A program made the position numbers and the translations under genes. A stretch of DNA of 64,000 nucleotides, taken from NCBI RefSeq assembly GCF_009827295.1, contig NZ_WTYD01000001.1, positions 1,178,001 through 1,242,000 of the forward strand, given 5' to 3'. The notes beneath the pieces are model-generated. The model did not search any database, was not told the DNA's origin, and saw nothing but the letters and a program-made list of their open reading frames with translations. This DNA is from Qipengyuania pelagi. Its GTDB lineage: Bacteria; Pseudomonadota; Alphaproteobacteria; Sphingomonadales; Sphingomonadaceae. Positions 1-8,464 of this stretch are shown here, piece by piece. The stretch's first letter is position 1. Each line of letters begins with the position of its first letter.

Positions 1-1082
1 CCGCCTCGGCGGCGCCCCATGCTCGTGTCAGCTATCACGAGAGTGTTAGCAAACTGCAAGCATCCCATGGCCAGGCGCTCGACCGGTTCGCGACCGGGCC
101 GTTCGATCGCCTGTCTTGGTATCGCCTTCTCGATCAACACGGCCTTAAGGAAACCAGTGGGGAGCCGCTGTTCGCGCTGGCCGAAGCGGAGTACGGCGTG
201 GCGGCTCTGCCCCTGGCGCGGCGGGCAAACGCCCGCGAAAGCCTGCACCACCCCTTCGCCTTCACCTGGAGACCGCTTGCACCCGAAGGCGCCTTGGGCG
301 ACGCTCTTCTCACCGCGATCGCGCGCGATCTGAAATCCCAAGCCTACCGCGTCGCGTTCGAATGCCTGCCCGGCGAGGATGGGAGCGAAGACGATAGCGC
401 CGTGCGCCTCACCCGCGCCTTTCGCAAGGCCGGATGGATCGCGCATCGCTCGGTCTGCGATACCAATCACGTCCTCGAGGTAAGAGGCCGCAGCTTCGCC
501 GAATATTGGGCCGGTCGGCCGGGCCAGATGCGCACGACCCTCAAGCGCAAGGCGAAGAAGGTCAGCGTCTCGATCGCCACCGAATTTCGATCCGACGACT
601 GGGATGCCTATCGCGCGATCTACGGCCGCAGCTGGAAGGGCGATGAACCGGATTACGCCTTGCTCGAAGCCTTTGCACGCGCCGAGGGAGAGGCGGGCCG
701 CCTGCGGATGGGTGTCGCGCGCCATGATGGCGAGCCGGTCGCCGCGCAGTTCTGGACCGTGGAAGGCGGCACAGCCTACATCCACAAGCTGGCCTATGAT
801 GCCGAGCACCGGCACCTGTCAGCCGGAACCACACTCAGCGCGGCCCTCTTCGAATATGTCATCGATCGCGATCGGGTCGAGCTGATCGATTTCGGAACCG
901 GCAGCGATGGCTACAAGCGCGACTGGATGGACAAGGAACGACCGCGCTACGCCCTCACCTGCATCGACTGGCGACAGCCGCGCGGGGCCGCCTTGCTGGC
1001 TGCCAAAGTTGTCGCGAAGGGGGTCGACGTGCTGACCGGCGGAAAAGTGCGCCCGCTTGCCTCGCGTCCGAGGCGCGGGTAA
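1..1082 (+). CDS. FemAB/GNAT-type acyltransferase, exosortase-associated (5' truncated)
   Basis: The reading frame is open from the first complete codon (base 3), so the gene begins upstream and only about 359 C-terminal residues are here. The part before the first internal ATG (base 198) already reads as protein (FDRLSWYRLLDQHG), which is why I reject that ATG. The C-terminal half has the GNAT fold seen in FemAB-related proteins (YIHKLAYDAEHRHLSAGT, then IDFGTGSDGYKRDW). Relatives known from PEP-CTERM/exosortase loci are thought to transfer acyl or aminoacyl groups during exopolysaccharide or surface-protein assembly. The next three genes are classic members of such loci, which supports this role. 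The substrate cannot be read from the sequence. Confidence 0.75.
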   Translation, partial: ASAAPHARVSYHESVSKLQASHGQALDRFATGPFDRLSWYRLLDQHGLKETSGEPLFALAEAEYGVAALPLARRANARESLHHPFAFTWRPLAPEGALGDALLTAIARDLKSQAYRVAFECLPGEDGSEDDSAVRLTRAFRKAGWIAHRSVCDTNHVLEVRGRSFAEYWAGRPGQMRTTLKRKAKKVSVSIATEFRSDDWDAYRAIYGRSWKGDEPDYALLEAFARAEGEAGRLRMGVARHDGEPVAAQFWTVEGGTAYIHKLAYDAEHRHLSAGTTLSAALFEYVIDRDRVELIDFGTGSDGYKRDWMDKERPRYALTCIDWRQPRGAALLAAKVVAKGVDVLTGGKVRPLASRPRRG

Positions 1083-1116
1083 GCGCCCATCCGCAAATGC
1101 AGGGGATACTCACATC

Positions 1117-1443
1117 ATGACCGCAAGCCGGACCGAAGCCGTCCCGACCGACGCCATCGAAACCGATGCCACCGGGCCGAGCCGCGGCGAAGTCGACAAG
1201 ACGTTGCGCGCCATCCTGTGCGATGTGCTCGGCCTCGATCAGGAGCGGGTGGAGCGTTTCGATGCGGAAACAGGCCTGTTCGGCCATTTGCCGGAACTCG
1301 ATTCCATGGCCGTGGCTGGCCTCCTCACCGAGATGGAGGATCGCCTCGATATCGTGATCGAGGACGACGACATCGACGGCGAAATGCTCGAAACCTATGG
1401 CGGCCTCCTCGCCTTTGCCGAGGCCAAGGCAGTCCAGGGCTGA
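1117..1443 (+). CDS. Acyl carrier protein, exosortase-locus type
   Basis: 108 residues. The phosphopantetheine attachment serine is probably Ser63 in PELDSMAV. Around it are a typical helical segment (TLRAILCDVLGLD) and an acidic C-terminal half (IVIEDDDIDGEML). The N-terminal 22 residues are a low-complexity extension rich in Thr, Ala and Glu. I chose the ATG at 1117, preceded by AGGGG; the open frame runs further upstream but would overlap the previous gene and has no ACP homology. It sits 34 bases after the FemAB-like gene and 11 bases before hydrolase 2, so it is probably part of one transcript. It likely carries acyl groups for a dedicated ligase or transferase of the exosortase A exopolysaccharide system rather than for bulk fatty acid synthesis. 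Confidence 0.85.
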   Translation: MTASRTEAVPTDAIETDATGPSRGEVDKTLRAILCDVLGLDQERVERFDAETGLFGHLPELDSMAVAGLLTEMEDRLDIVIEDDDIDGEMLETYGGLLAFAEAKAVQG

Positions 1444-1454
1444 GCGGACACGGC

Positions 1455-2132
1455 GTGTACGCAAGCTGGAACGCGCCCCTGGGCGATCACGGGCGAAGCC
1501 AGGAACTTGTGCTGTCCTTCGAGAAGGGACGGCGATCGCGTCTGCTGGTCCTTCCGCCGTTGTTCGACGAGCACAACAAGCTGCGTCGACAGATCGTCGA
1601 GGTGATGCGCCGTCTCGATGGGGCTGGAATCGACAGCGTCCTGCCCGATCTTCCAGGCTGCAATGAAAGCCCTGCCCCGCTTGAGACTCAATCGCTCACC
1701 GACTGGCGCGCCGCCATCGGCGAAGCGGCGCACCATTTCGAAGCCACGCATGTTCTGGCCATTCGCGGCGGTGCGCTGATCGCGCCCGATCACCTACCCG
1801 GTTTCCTCTATGCTCCCGCGAAAGGCCGCCAGATCCTGCGTGCACTGCTCCGGGCGCGCACCATCGCCTCGCGCGAAGCGGGGCGCGAGGAGAAGGTCGA
1901 GACCTTGCTTGAGACCGGTCGCGAGCAGGGTTTGGAACTGGCCGGGTGGCACTTATCCGCCAGGATGATTGCGGAACTCGAACAGGCCGAAGCGCCCGCA
2001 GATCCGCGCCTTCGCGTCATCGACCAAGCCACGCTCGGCGGGTCGCCGCTCTGGCTGCGCGCGGAGCCGAGCGAGGATGCCGATCAGGCCGATGCCCTCG
2101 CCGCGATCATCGCCATGGAGCTCGCCTCGTGA
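1455..2132 (+). CDS. Hydrolase 2, exosortase A system-associated (pseudo-hydrolase)
   Basis: 225 residues from a GTG start (protein begins VYASWNAPLG); the open frame extends upstream only as a shadow of the ACP gene. It has the alpha/beta-hydrolase start LLVLPPLFDEHNKLRRQ, shared with the exosortase-associated hydrolase 2 family (TIGR03101). At the position of the nucleophile elbow it reads VLAIRGGA, so the expected Gly-x-Ser-x-Gly serine is absent. It is therefore probably not a conventional serine hydrolase. Its stop overlaps the start of hydrolase 1 by four bases (GTGA), a sign of translational coupling. It is thought to act in processing or export of the exopolysaccharide linked to PEP-CTERM proteins, but no reaction is established. 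Confidence 0.8.
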   Translation: MYASWNAPLGDHGRSQELVLSFEKGRRSRLLVLPPLFDEHNKLRRQIVEVMRRLDGAGIDSVLPDLPGCNESPAPLETQSLTDWRAAIGEAAHHFEATHVLAIRGGALIAPDHLPGFLYAPAKGRQILRALLRARTIASREAGREEKVETLLETGREQGLELAGWHLSARMIAELEQAEAPADPRLRVIDQATLGGSPLWLRAEPSEDADQADALAAIIAMELAS

Positions 2133-2938
2133 CCCGTCGGCACCTGACGTTCCTGTGTGAAGGCGACCGCCTTACCGGCACGATCGACGAAGCCAGCAAT
2201 ACGACTGGCCTTCTGCTCGTTTCGGGCGGCAACGAAATCCGCAGCGGTGCCTTTTCCGGGCAGGCCGCTCTGGCAGCGTCGCTGGCCGAGCAGGGGTTTC
2301 CGGTCTTTCGCTTCGATCGGCGCGGAGTGGGCGACAGCGAGGGCGTCAACCGAGGGTTTCGCGAGGAAGAGGCCGATATCCGCGCCGCTCTGGCCGCCTT
2401 TCGCGGAGCGGCGCCACATGTTTCGCGCATCGTCGGCTTCGGCAATTGCGATGCGGCCAGCGCCCTGATGCTGGCGGGCGGTGCAGGCTGCAGTGCGCTG
2501 GTCCTGTCAAACCCGTGGACGATCGAGGAAGCGGGGGATGCGAGCAACGGAGGCGACGACGCTGGCGCCGATACGACGCCACCCGCCAGTGCGATCCGCG
2601 CGCGCTACATCGCGAAACTCAAGAACCCGCGCGAGATTGCGCGGTTGCTGTCTGGCGGCGTCGATTACCGCAAGCTGTTGCGCGGGATCGCGCGGGCGGT
2701 GGGACCGAAACCCGCGCCGAGCACGCTTGCTGGTGATCTGCGCGATGGATTGGGCGGATTTTCGGGCCCGGTCCGCATTCTCCTCGCCGAAGCCGATCGC
2801 ACCGCGCAGGTCTTCATCGAGAACTGGGATGCCAGCGATACGAGGATCGCGCGCTGCCCGAATGCGGGCCACGCCTATGTCGAGCCACACGCCCGGCAAT
2901 GGCTCGAAGCCCGCCTGCTTGAGGCCCTGCACGACTAA
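2129..2938 (+). CDS. Hydrolase 1, exosortase A system-associated
   Basis: 269 residues from a GTG start that overlaps the hydrolase 2 stop; upstream in-frame codons belong to the shadow of that gene. The fold is alpha/beta hydrolase: LLLVSGGNEIRSGAF, then VFRFDRRGVGDSEG, then a nucleophile elbow reading GFGNCDAAS (cysteine at the nucleophile position), an acid in LLAEADRTAQ and a histidine in NAGHAYVEP. A Cys-His-Asp triad fits the TIGR03100 family of exosortase-linked hydrolases. It is the last gene of the locus on this strand; the next gene converges on it across an AT-rich gap. The substrate is unknown, though an acyl or glycosyl ester of the locus's exopolysaccharide is a reasonable guess. 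Confidence 0.85.
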   Translation: MTRRHLTFLCEGDRLTGTIDEASNTTGLLLVSGGNEIRSGAFSGQAALAASLAEQGFPVFRFDRRGVGDSEGVNRGFREEEADIRAALAAFRGAAPHVSRIVGFGNCDAASALMLAGGAGCSALVLSNPWTIEEAGDASNGGDDAGADTTPPASAIRARYIAKLKNPREIARLLSGGVDYRKLLRGIARAVGPKPAPSTLAGDLRDGLGGFSGPVRILLAEADRTAQVFIENWDASDTRIARCPNAGHAYVEPHARQWLEARLLEALHD

Positions 2939-2966
2939 TCGGCCTGGCTTTCATCTTTGAAATCCT

Positions 2967-3002
2967 GAGATTTTTCGATCAAACCTAAATCTCTATCGAG
3001 AT
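2967..3002. terminator. AT-rich inverted repeats between convergent genes
   Basis: The 69-base gap between hydrolase 1 and the convergent methyltransferase gene is much more AT-rich than its surroundings. It contains GAGATTT (2967-2973) matched by AAATCTC (2987-2993), and an overlapping smaller pair ATCTC/GAGAT (2989-2993 and 2998-3002). The two hairpins are mutually exclusive. Position between two gene ends suggests bidirectional termination, but the stems are AT-rich and short, so this is tentative. Confidence 0.4.
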
Positions 3003-3007
3003 ATTGT

Positions 3008-4201
3008 TCACCTCACGAAGAGGCTGGTCAGCTCGACATGGGTGGACCAGCGGAACTGGCCGACCGGTCGCAGCTTTTCGAGCCGGAAACCGGCCTCCAC
3101 CAGCGTCTTCGCATCGCGCGCCCAGCTTGCCGGATTGCAGCTGATATAGACGACACGCGTGATCTCGCTCGCAGCGATCGTCGCCACCTGTTCGCGCGCG
3201 CCAGCTCGCGGCGGATCGAGCAGCACAGCATCGAAGCGTGAAATCTCCTCGGGCTGGAGCGGATTGCGGAACAGGTCGCGATGCATGGCGTGGACCGGCA
3301 GCCGCAATGCGTTCGCGGCGGCCTTGCACGCCAGATGCGCATCGCGCGCCGCTTCGACTGCGAGGACCTTGGCCGGGTTCGCGACGTGAAAAGCGAATGT
3401 GCCCAGACCTGCGAACAGATCCGCAATCGTCTGCGCTCCTTCGAGAAATTCGCGCGCATCCCGCGCCAGGATCCCTTCGCCGTCCTGGGTCGGCTGGAGG
3501 AAACCCTGTTCGGGAAAGGCCACGGCCACCCCGCCGACCGTGACCGTGACGGGCTCAGGCTCCCACAGGGTCTCACCCCCATACCCCTGATCGAGCGAAA
3601 GCCGCGCCAATGCGTGTTCGCGCGCGAAATCGAGCAAGGCCTCGGTCGGCCCCAGCCCGTCGAGATGTATCCCAGTCAGCGTGCAATCGACGCCCTGATC
3701 GGTCAGCGTCAATGCGACATCGACCGGCGCCTTGTTCGAAATTTTTGTAAGTATCGCGCGCAACAGACCAACAATATGGAACAATTCCTCCCGCAGAACC
3801 GGACATTCCGTGATATCGACGATCCTGTGAGACCCCGCCTCGCGAAATCCGAGTACGAATTTTCCAGCGGTCTTCAGCCCATGCAGCGTCGCCCGCCTGC
3901 GGCTGTGAGGGGGCGACAGGTGTGTCTCGAGCAACTCGCCGACAGCAATCTTTTGCGAGGCGGCAGCGGACGTCACCCGATCGGTAACGAAGCGGGAAAG
4001 CGCTTCCTCATCAGCCTGTTGCAGCTGACACCCGCCACAGCGTGCGAAATGACGGCAGGGCGGCGCCACGCGATTCGGCCCCGCCTCCAGCGATCCATCC
4101 GGCAACAGCATATCGCCCGGCACGCCGCCCGCCACGTGTCGCCCATCGGCCGCGACCCCGTCGCCCTTGGCGGCGATGCGGATGATCGGCGATCCCGTCA
4201 C
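3008..4201 (-). CDS. Iron-sulfur 23S rRNA (uracil-C5)-methyltransferase, RlmD/RumA family
   Basis: 397 residues starting at a GTG that overlaps the preceding nnr stop (GTGA). It transfers a methyl group from S-adenosylmethionine to C5 of a uridine in rRNA. Order of parts: an N-terminal TRAM-like strand pair (IIRIAAKGDGVA, GVPGD), [4Fe-4S] ligands Cys49, Cys55, Cys58 and probably Cys133, a SAM-binding loop (ADLFAGLGTFAF), a DPPRAGA motif, and the catalytic cysteine in ISCNP (about residue 355). Length is slightly shorter than E. coli RlmD (about 430). The exact uridine cannot be told from sequence; RlmCD-type double specificity is possible. Longer in-frame starts upstream only read through the nnr gene. 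Confidence 0.88.
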   Translation of the reverse strand: MTGSPIIRIAAKGDGVAADGRHVAGGVPGDMLLPDGSLEAGPNRVAPPCRHFARCGGCQLQQADEEALSRFVTDRVTSAAASQKIAVGELLETHLSPPHSRRRATLHGLKTAGKFVLGFREAGSHRIVDITECPVLREELFHIVGLLRAILTKISNKAPVDVALTLTDQGVDCTLTGIHLDGLGPTEALLDFAREHALARLSLDQGYGGETLWEPEPVTVTVGGVAVAFPEQGFLQPTQDGEGILARDAREFLEGAQTIADLFAGLGTFAFHVANPAKVLAVEAARDAHLACKAAANALRLPVHAMHRDLFRNPLQPEEISRFDAVLLDPPRAGAREQVATIAASEITRVVYISCNPASWARDAKTLVEAGFRLEKLRPVGQFRWSTHVELTSLFVR

Positions 4202-5589
4202 GAAAGCTGCGCCATGGCAGTTCGCACCGCATCGGCAAGTTCGCCTGCCGTGAAGCCCGGCCCGGCGAGGCGCGCGGCCTCGTGATGCAGCCAGACCCCC
4301 TCCTCTGCTGCCTGCATGGCGTCGCCATGATGCGCCAGTCTGCTCGCCACAAGGCCCGCAAGGACGTCGCCCGTGCCTGCGGTCGAGAGCCAGCTCGACC
4401 CGCTCGGGAAGACCATGGTTTGGCCCTCGGGCGAAGCCAGTACGGTGTCCGGTCCCTTGGCCAGGATGAATGCGCCGCTCGATTTCGCCAAACATGAAGC
4501 TGTATTGAGCTTATTTCCGCTCCCGATGCCGAAACTCTTGCAAAGCCTGGACAATTCGCCTTCATGCGGGGACATGATCAGCGGAGTTTTACCACGGGTG
4601 TCGAGAAGGTCGGGCGTCAGCAAGTGAAGCGCATCGGCATCCAATACGGTCGGACGCCCCGCTGCAAGCACCTCGGAAAGACGCTGCGAAGCTGCCTCGT
4701 CCCGCCCCAGCCCCGGTCCGATCAGTATCGCATCGATCCGCTCGTCAGCGAGCGCGCGATCGAGCGGATCATCTGCGACGACGAGTTCCGCAGGCGCATC
4801 GGGATGCGAATGGTCGCTCAGCAATTTCACGTAACCGGCCCCGGAACGCATGGCGGCCTTGGCTGACAGGAGCGGCGCGCCCGGCATCTTCCCGGCCACG
4901 ATCGCCAGCAGACCGCGGCGATATTTGTGACTGTCGGGCTCCGGTGGTGCGAAATGCGGTCGTTTCGACAGAACGCAATTCGATGGCTCGATGTCCAAGC
5001 CGATCGGCACCAGACGTTTCTCACCCATTCGCGCCATGGCGGGCATCATGAAATGCGCGCGCTTCCAGGCGCCCAGCGCCAGCGTGAGATTGTAATCGGC
5101 GAAAGGACCCAGCACCTCCCCGCTATCGCTCGCGATCGCGCTTGGTACATCGACTGCGATCCGAAAAGCATCGCTGCGGCCGAGTTCCTCGAGCAGATCG
5201 GCGAACGGGCTTTCTACCCTGCGGTCCAGTCCGTATCCGAACAGGCAATCCACCACGACTGCCGTGTCGATCCGGCCCGCGCGAGTGGGTGTACCAGCGA
5301 AACAGGCGCGCGCCTTCTCCGCCACCGCCCCCTTGGGTTCGACCGGAGCGATGACCTTCACGTCGTGGCCGGAGGCACGCAGCGTCTCGGCGATAACGTA
5401 GCCGTCGCCGCCATTATTGCCCGGTCCGCACAAGATCGCGACCGATCGTCCCGCTGCCATGCGCGCCACCCAGGCGGCTGCCGCACGACCCGCGGTGCGC
5501 ATAAGTTCCCATTCCTCGACGCCATTGCGCAGCGCAGCCGCTTCCGCCGCGCGCATCTGGGCAACGGTCAAGACGGCGTTATCGGCCAT
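4198..5589 (-). CDS. nnr: Bifunctional NAD(P)H-hydrate epimerase / ADP-dependent dehydratase
   Basis: 463 residues from the ATG giving MADNAVLTV. It repairs damaged NADH and NADPH hydrates: the N-terminal YjeF-type half interconverts R and S epimers, and the C-terminal half dehydrates the S form using ADP or ATP. Signatures are CGPGNNGGDGYV (about residues 55-66) in the epimerase half, and GPGLGRDE, LDADALHLL, SPHEGELSRL and TAGTGDVLAG in the ribokinase-like half. Both halves look intact. Its start overlaps the end of the small lipoprotein gene by 11 bases and its stop overlaps the methyltransferase start by four, so the three are likely cotranscribed. Confidence 0.93.
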   Translation of the reverse strand: MADNAVLTVAQMRAAEAAALRNGVEEWELMRTAGRAAAAWVARMAAGRSVAILCGPGNNGGDGYVIAETLRASGHDVKVIAPVEPKGAVAEKARACFAGTPTRAGRIDTAVVVDCLFGYGLDRRVESPFADLLEELGRSDAFRIAVDVPSAIASDSGEVLGPFADYNLTLALGAWKRAHFMMPAMARMGEKRLVPIGLDIEPSNCVLSKRPHFAPPEPDSHKYRRGLLAIVAGKMPGAPLLSAKAAMRSGAGYVKLLSDHSHPDAPAELVVADDPLDRALADERIDAILIGPGLGRDEAASQRLSEVLAAGRPTVLDADALHLLTPDLLDTRGKTPLIMSPHEGELSRLCKSFGIGSGNKLNTASCLAKSSGAFILAKGPDTVLASPEGQTMVFPSGSSWLSTAGTGDVLAGLVASRLAHHGDAMQAAEEGVWLHHEAARLAGPGFTAGELADAVRTAMAQLS

Positions 5590-5965
5590 CCAACTGCCCC
5601 GCCCGCCAGCGATAACGATCACCATCCACGGTGAACTCGACCGTTTCTCCTTCGCGCGCCATCACCGGCTCGCCCGCTCCGTCCGCCGACGACAGGCTGT
5701 CGCCATCGCGGATCAGGCGGCGGAAACTGCCGTCGGGATGGCGGATCACCAGAGCCTCCCCGTTGGCTTCGACGAGGCAATCCGGTGCAAGTTCGCTCCC
5801 CGGTCCGACCGCGCATTCGATGGGGACCGCGCCCGCGTCAGCCTGTTCCTGGACCGGCCCGCTCGAACAGGCGGCCAGCAGAATCGCGCTAGATATCGGC
5901 GAAAACGTGCGTTTCGCGCGCCGCTCCGGGATGGGTAACGGCGCCCTGATGGGCGGGACCGACAT
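5579..5965 (-). CDS. Small secreted lipoprotein, unknown function
   Basis: 128 residues from the ATG giving [10 protein letters not shown], which lies inside the 3' end of ilvD (77-base overlap). No ATG, GTG or TTG lies closer to the signal region. A basic stretch (ERRAKR) precedes a short hydrophobic run and a lipobox ending LLAAC, with lipidation expected at Cys33. The mature part is acidic and reads like a compact beta domain ([33 protein letters not shown]). I do not recognise a named family. The signal peptide is unusually long, so initiation at a non-standard codon nearer the lipobox is possible. It overlaps the nnr start, giving an ilvD-lipoprotein-nnr overlap chain. Confidence 0.65.
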   Translation of the reverse strand: MSVPPIRAPLPIPERRAKRTFSPISSAILLAACSSGPVQEQADAGAVPIECAVGPGSELAPDCLVEANGEALVIRHPDGSFRRLIRDGDSLSSADGAGEPVMAREGETVEFTVDGDRYRWRAGQLDGR

Positions 5966-7607
5966 TCTGGGCGAACCGCCACAAGGCTCCGGACTGATAG
6001 TCATGCTCGCGCGGCTGCCACGCCGAGCGGCGTTCGTCCAGCACCGCCTTGTCCACGACCAGGTCAATCGTCCCCGCTTCGGCGTCGATCGCGATGGTGT
6101 CGCCGTTCTCGACAAGCGCGATCGGGCCGCCTTCCGCAGCCTCGGGGCCGACATGGCCGATACAGAAGCCGCGGGTCGCCCCGCTGAAGCGCCCATCGGT
6201 GATCAGCGCGACCTTCTCGCCCATACCCTGCCCATATAGTGCAGCGGTGGTGGCGAGCATTTCCCGCATACCGGGGCCGCCCTTCGGCCCTTCGTAGCGG
6301 ATCACGATCACGCTGCCTTCGGCGATATCGCGGGCCTCGACGGCGGCAAAGGCCTCCTCCTCGCATTCGAAAACGCGCGCCGGGCCGGTGAATTGCAGCC
6401 GCGCCATACCCGCGACCTTCACGATCGCGCCATCGGGCGCCAGCGATCCCTTGAGGCCGACCACGCCGCCCGTAGGCGTGATGGGATTGGAAACCTCGTA
6501 AAACACTTTCTGGTCGGGGTTCCAGGTCACTTCCTCGATATTTTCGCCCAACGTCTTGCCAGTGACGGTAAGAGGTTCGGGATCGATGAAGCCGCCATCC
6601 AGCAGCGTCTTCATCGCCATGTAGACACCGCCCGCCTCGTGCATATCCTTGGCGACATACTTCCCACCGGGCTTCAAGTCTGCGATATAAGGCGTTGATT
6701 TGAATATCTCTGCGACATCGTGAAGATCGAAAGCGATCCCCGCTTCATGCGCCATTGCGGGCAAGTGGAGGGCCGCATTCGTCGACCCGCCAGTGGCGGC
6801 GACGACGCGCGCGGCATTCTCGAACGCTGCGCGCGTGCAGATATCGCGCGGGCGCAGGTTCCGCTCGATCAGAGCCATGACCTGACGCCCAGCCGCCACG
6901 GCAATCTCTTCGCGCGAATTGTAAGGAGCGGGAGTCATGTTGCTGTTCGGGAGGGATAATCCGATGGCCTCCCCGACACAGGCCATGGTGTTGGCGGTAA
7001 ATTGTCCGCCACAGGCACCATGACCGGGGCAGGCCACCTTTTCGAGCGCGGTCAGATCCTTGAGCGGGCAATTCCCGGCAGCGTGCTGGCCCACTGCTTC
7101 GAAAACGTCGACCACGGTGACATCCTGCCCTCGATAAGTGCCGGGAAGGATCGAGCCGCCATAGACGAAAATGCTGGGCACGTTCAGCCGCAGCATCGCC
7201 ATCATCATCCCCGGCAGCGATTTGTCGCAGCCGGCAAATCCGACCAGCGCATCGTAGCAATGCCCGCGCACCGACAATTCGACGCTGTCCGCAATGACCT
7301 CGCGGCTGACCAGCGAGCTCTTCATTCCCTGATGGCCCATGGCGATACCATCGGTGACGGTGATGGTGTTGAAGCGGCGTGGCATCCCGCCCCCTTCTTC
7401 GACACCGCGCCGGCAGACATCGGCCTGCGCATCGAGCGTCGTGTTGCACGGCGCGCTGTCATTGCCCGCGCTGACCACGCCGACGAAAGGCCGGGCGATC
7501 TCTTCCTCGCTCAGGCCCATGGCGTAATAATAGGAGCGATGCGGTGCGCGCTCGGGGCCGACCGAAACGTGGCGGCTGGGAAGCCGGGATTTGTCGAATT
7601 GCGGCAT
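5889..7607 (-). CDS. ilvD: Dihydroxy-acid dehydratase
   Basis: 572 residues. It dehydrates 2,3-dihydroxy-isovalerate and -3-methylvalerate to the 2-oxo acids in valine and isoleucine synthesis. Iron-sulfur and active-site regions are visible: [35 protein letters not shown], and the C-terminal [17 protein letters not shown] chose the second ATG (MPQFDKSR), which has GGAGAG five bases upstream; an ATG five codons earlier is the alternative. Length matches the IlvD/Edd family, and the C-terminus looks like the branched-chain amino acid enzyme rather than the sugar-acid dehydratases. A small lipoprotein gene starts within its last 77 bases. Confidence 0.95.
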   Translation of the reverse strand: MPQFDKSRLPSRHVSVGPERAPHRSYYYAMGLSEEEIARPFVGVVSAGNDSAPCNTTLDAQADVCRRGVEEGGGMPRRFNTITVTDGIAMGHQGMKSSLVSREVIADSVELSVRGHCYDALVGFAGCDKSLPGMMMAMLRLNVPSIFVYGGSILPGTYRGQDVTVVDVFEAVGQHAAGNCPLKDLTALEKVACPGHGACGGQFTANTMACVGEAIGLSLPNSNMTPAPYNSREEIAVAAGRQVMALIERNLRPRDICTRAAFENAARVVAATGGSTNAALHLPAMAHEAGIAFDLHDVAEIFKSTPYIADLKPGGKYVAKDMHEAGGVYMAMKTLLDGGFIDPEPLTVTGKTLGENIEEVTWNPDQKVFYEVSNPITPTGGVVGLKGSLAPDGAIVKVAGMARLQFTGPARVFECEEEAFAAVEARDIAEGSVIVIRYEGPKGGPGMREMLATTAALYGQGMGEKVALITDGRFSGATRGFCIGHVGPEAAEGGPIALVENGDTIAIDAEAGTIDLVVDKAVLDERRSAWQPREHDYQSGALWRFAQNVGPAHQGAVTHPGAARETHVFADI

Positions 7608-7720
7608 GTCACTCTCCGTCATCGGACCGTCATCGGGAATTCGCCGGGATCTATCGGCGCGCTTCGAGAGCTTTCGCCGGGAGAGCGCGGCAAGGCAAGA
7701 GCCTCGCCCCCTAGCTTTCC

Positions 7721-8452
7721 TTAGGCGCTCTCAAGCGCGAGCAGCACCCGGCCCGCCACATCCGCGACCAAAGTGGCCCAGCGCGCCTGCCCCGCCTCGG
7801 TGGCAATCTGGTCCTGACGGATTTCCAGCGTCAGATAGGGGATGCCGCGCGCCTCTGCGTGGCGATCCATCGTCGCATTCAGCTGCTTGCCCGAATAGGG
7901 TTCATTGTCACCCACCGTCAGCCCCTGTTCGCCGAAAAGCCGGATAGCGTGGCGCGCCGCGCGATCGTCCTGATTATACAGCAATCCGATCTCCCAGGGC
8001 CGCTCCTGCGAACTGGTGGCGAGTTCTGGCGTGAAGCTGTGCACCGCCAGCAGCAGTTTCGGCTGCACTCTGTCGATCATGTCGCCGAGCGCGGTGTGAT
8101 ACGGGCGATGGTAGAGCGCCATCCGGCGTCCGATATTCGCCCCGATATTGCCGGGGATCAGATGCCCGTCGCTTTCCGTCGGCACCGCTGCCGGCTCATC
8201 CTCCTTGCGGTGGAGATCGCAGACGAGGCGACTGACGGTTGCGATATGGGCGGGGATGCCGTGCCGCCGCGCAAGCCGGTCCGCCACGCCGTTGACGCCG
8301 ATATCGACCGCGATATGCTCGTCGAGCAGCTTGGGATCGATGCCGAGTTCGATATCGTCCGGCACGAAATTCGATGCGTGATCGGCAACGCACATCAGTT
8401 CGGCAGGGCCGGCCTCGCCCACCTGGCGATAGGGCTTTTCGTCGATCAGCAT
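7721..8452 (-). CDS. N-formylglutamate amidohydrolase family protein
   Basis: 243 residues from the ATG giving [10 protein letters not shown]. The family hydrolyses N-formyl-L-glutamate to glutamate and formate at the end of one histidine degradation route. Family features are [13 protein letters not shown] near the N-terminus, [11 protein letters not shown], and [12 protein letters not shown]. Conserved His and Glu residues in these blocks are likely zinc ligands. No hut genes are beside it; the next gene upstream is ispE, 12 bases away, so its true substrate may be another N-formyl compound. A weak hairpin (7689-7708) with no T-run lies just downstream. Confidence 0.85.
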   Translation of the reverse strand: MLIDEKPYRQVGEAGPAELMCVADHASNFVPDDIELGIDPKLLDEHIAVDIGVNGVADRLARRHGIPAHIATVSRLVCDLHRKEDEPAAVPTESDGHLIPGNIGANIGRRMALYHRPYHTALGDMIDRVQPKLLLAVHSFTPELATSSQERPWEIGLLYNQDDRAARHAIRLFGEQGLTVGDNEPYSGKQLNATMDRHAEARGIPYLTLEIRQDQIATEAGQARWATLVADVAGRVLLALESA

Positions 8453-8464
8453 CTCGTCAAAATC

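Noticed and set aside
88..108. Second GTTC...GTTC pair resembling an SOS box
   Set aside because: Spacing is 11 bases instead of 7 and it lies inside the FemAB-like coding region.
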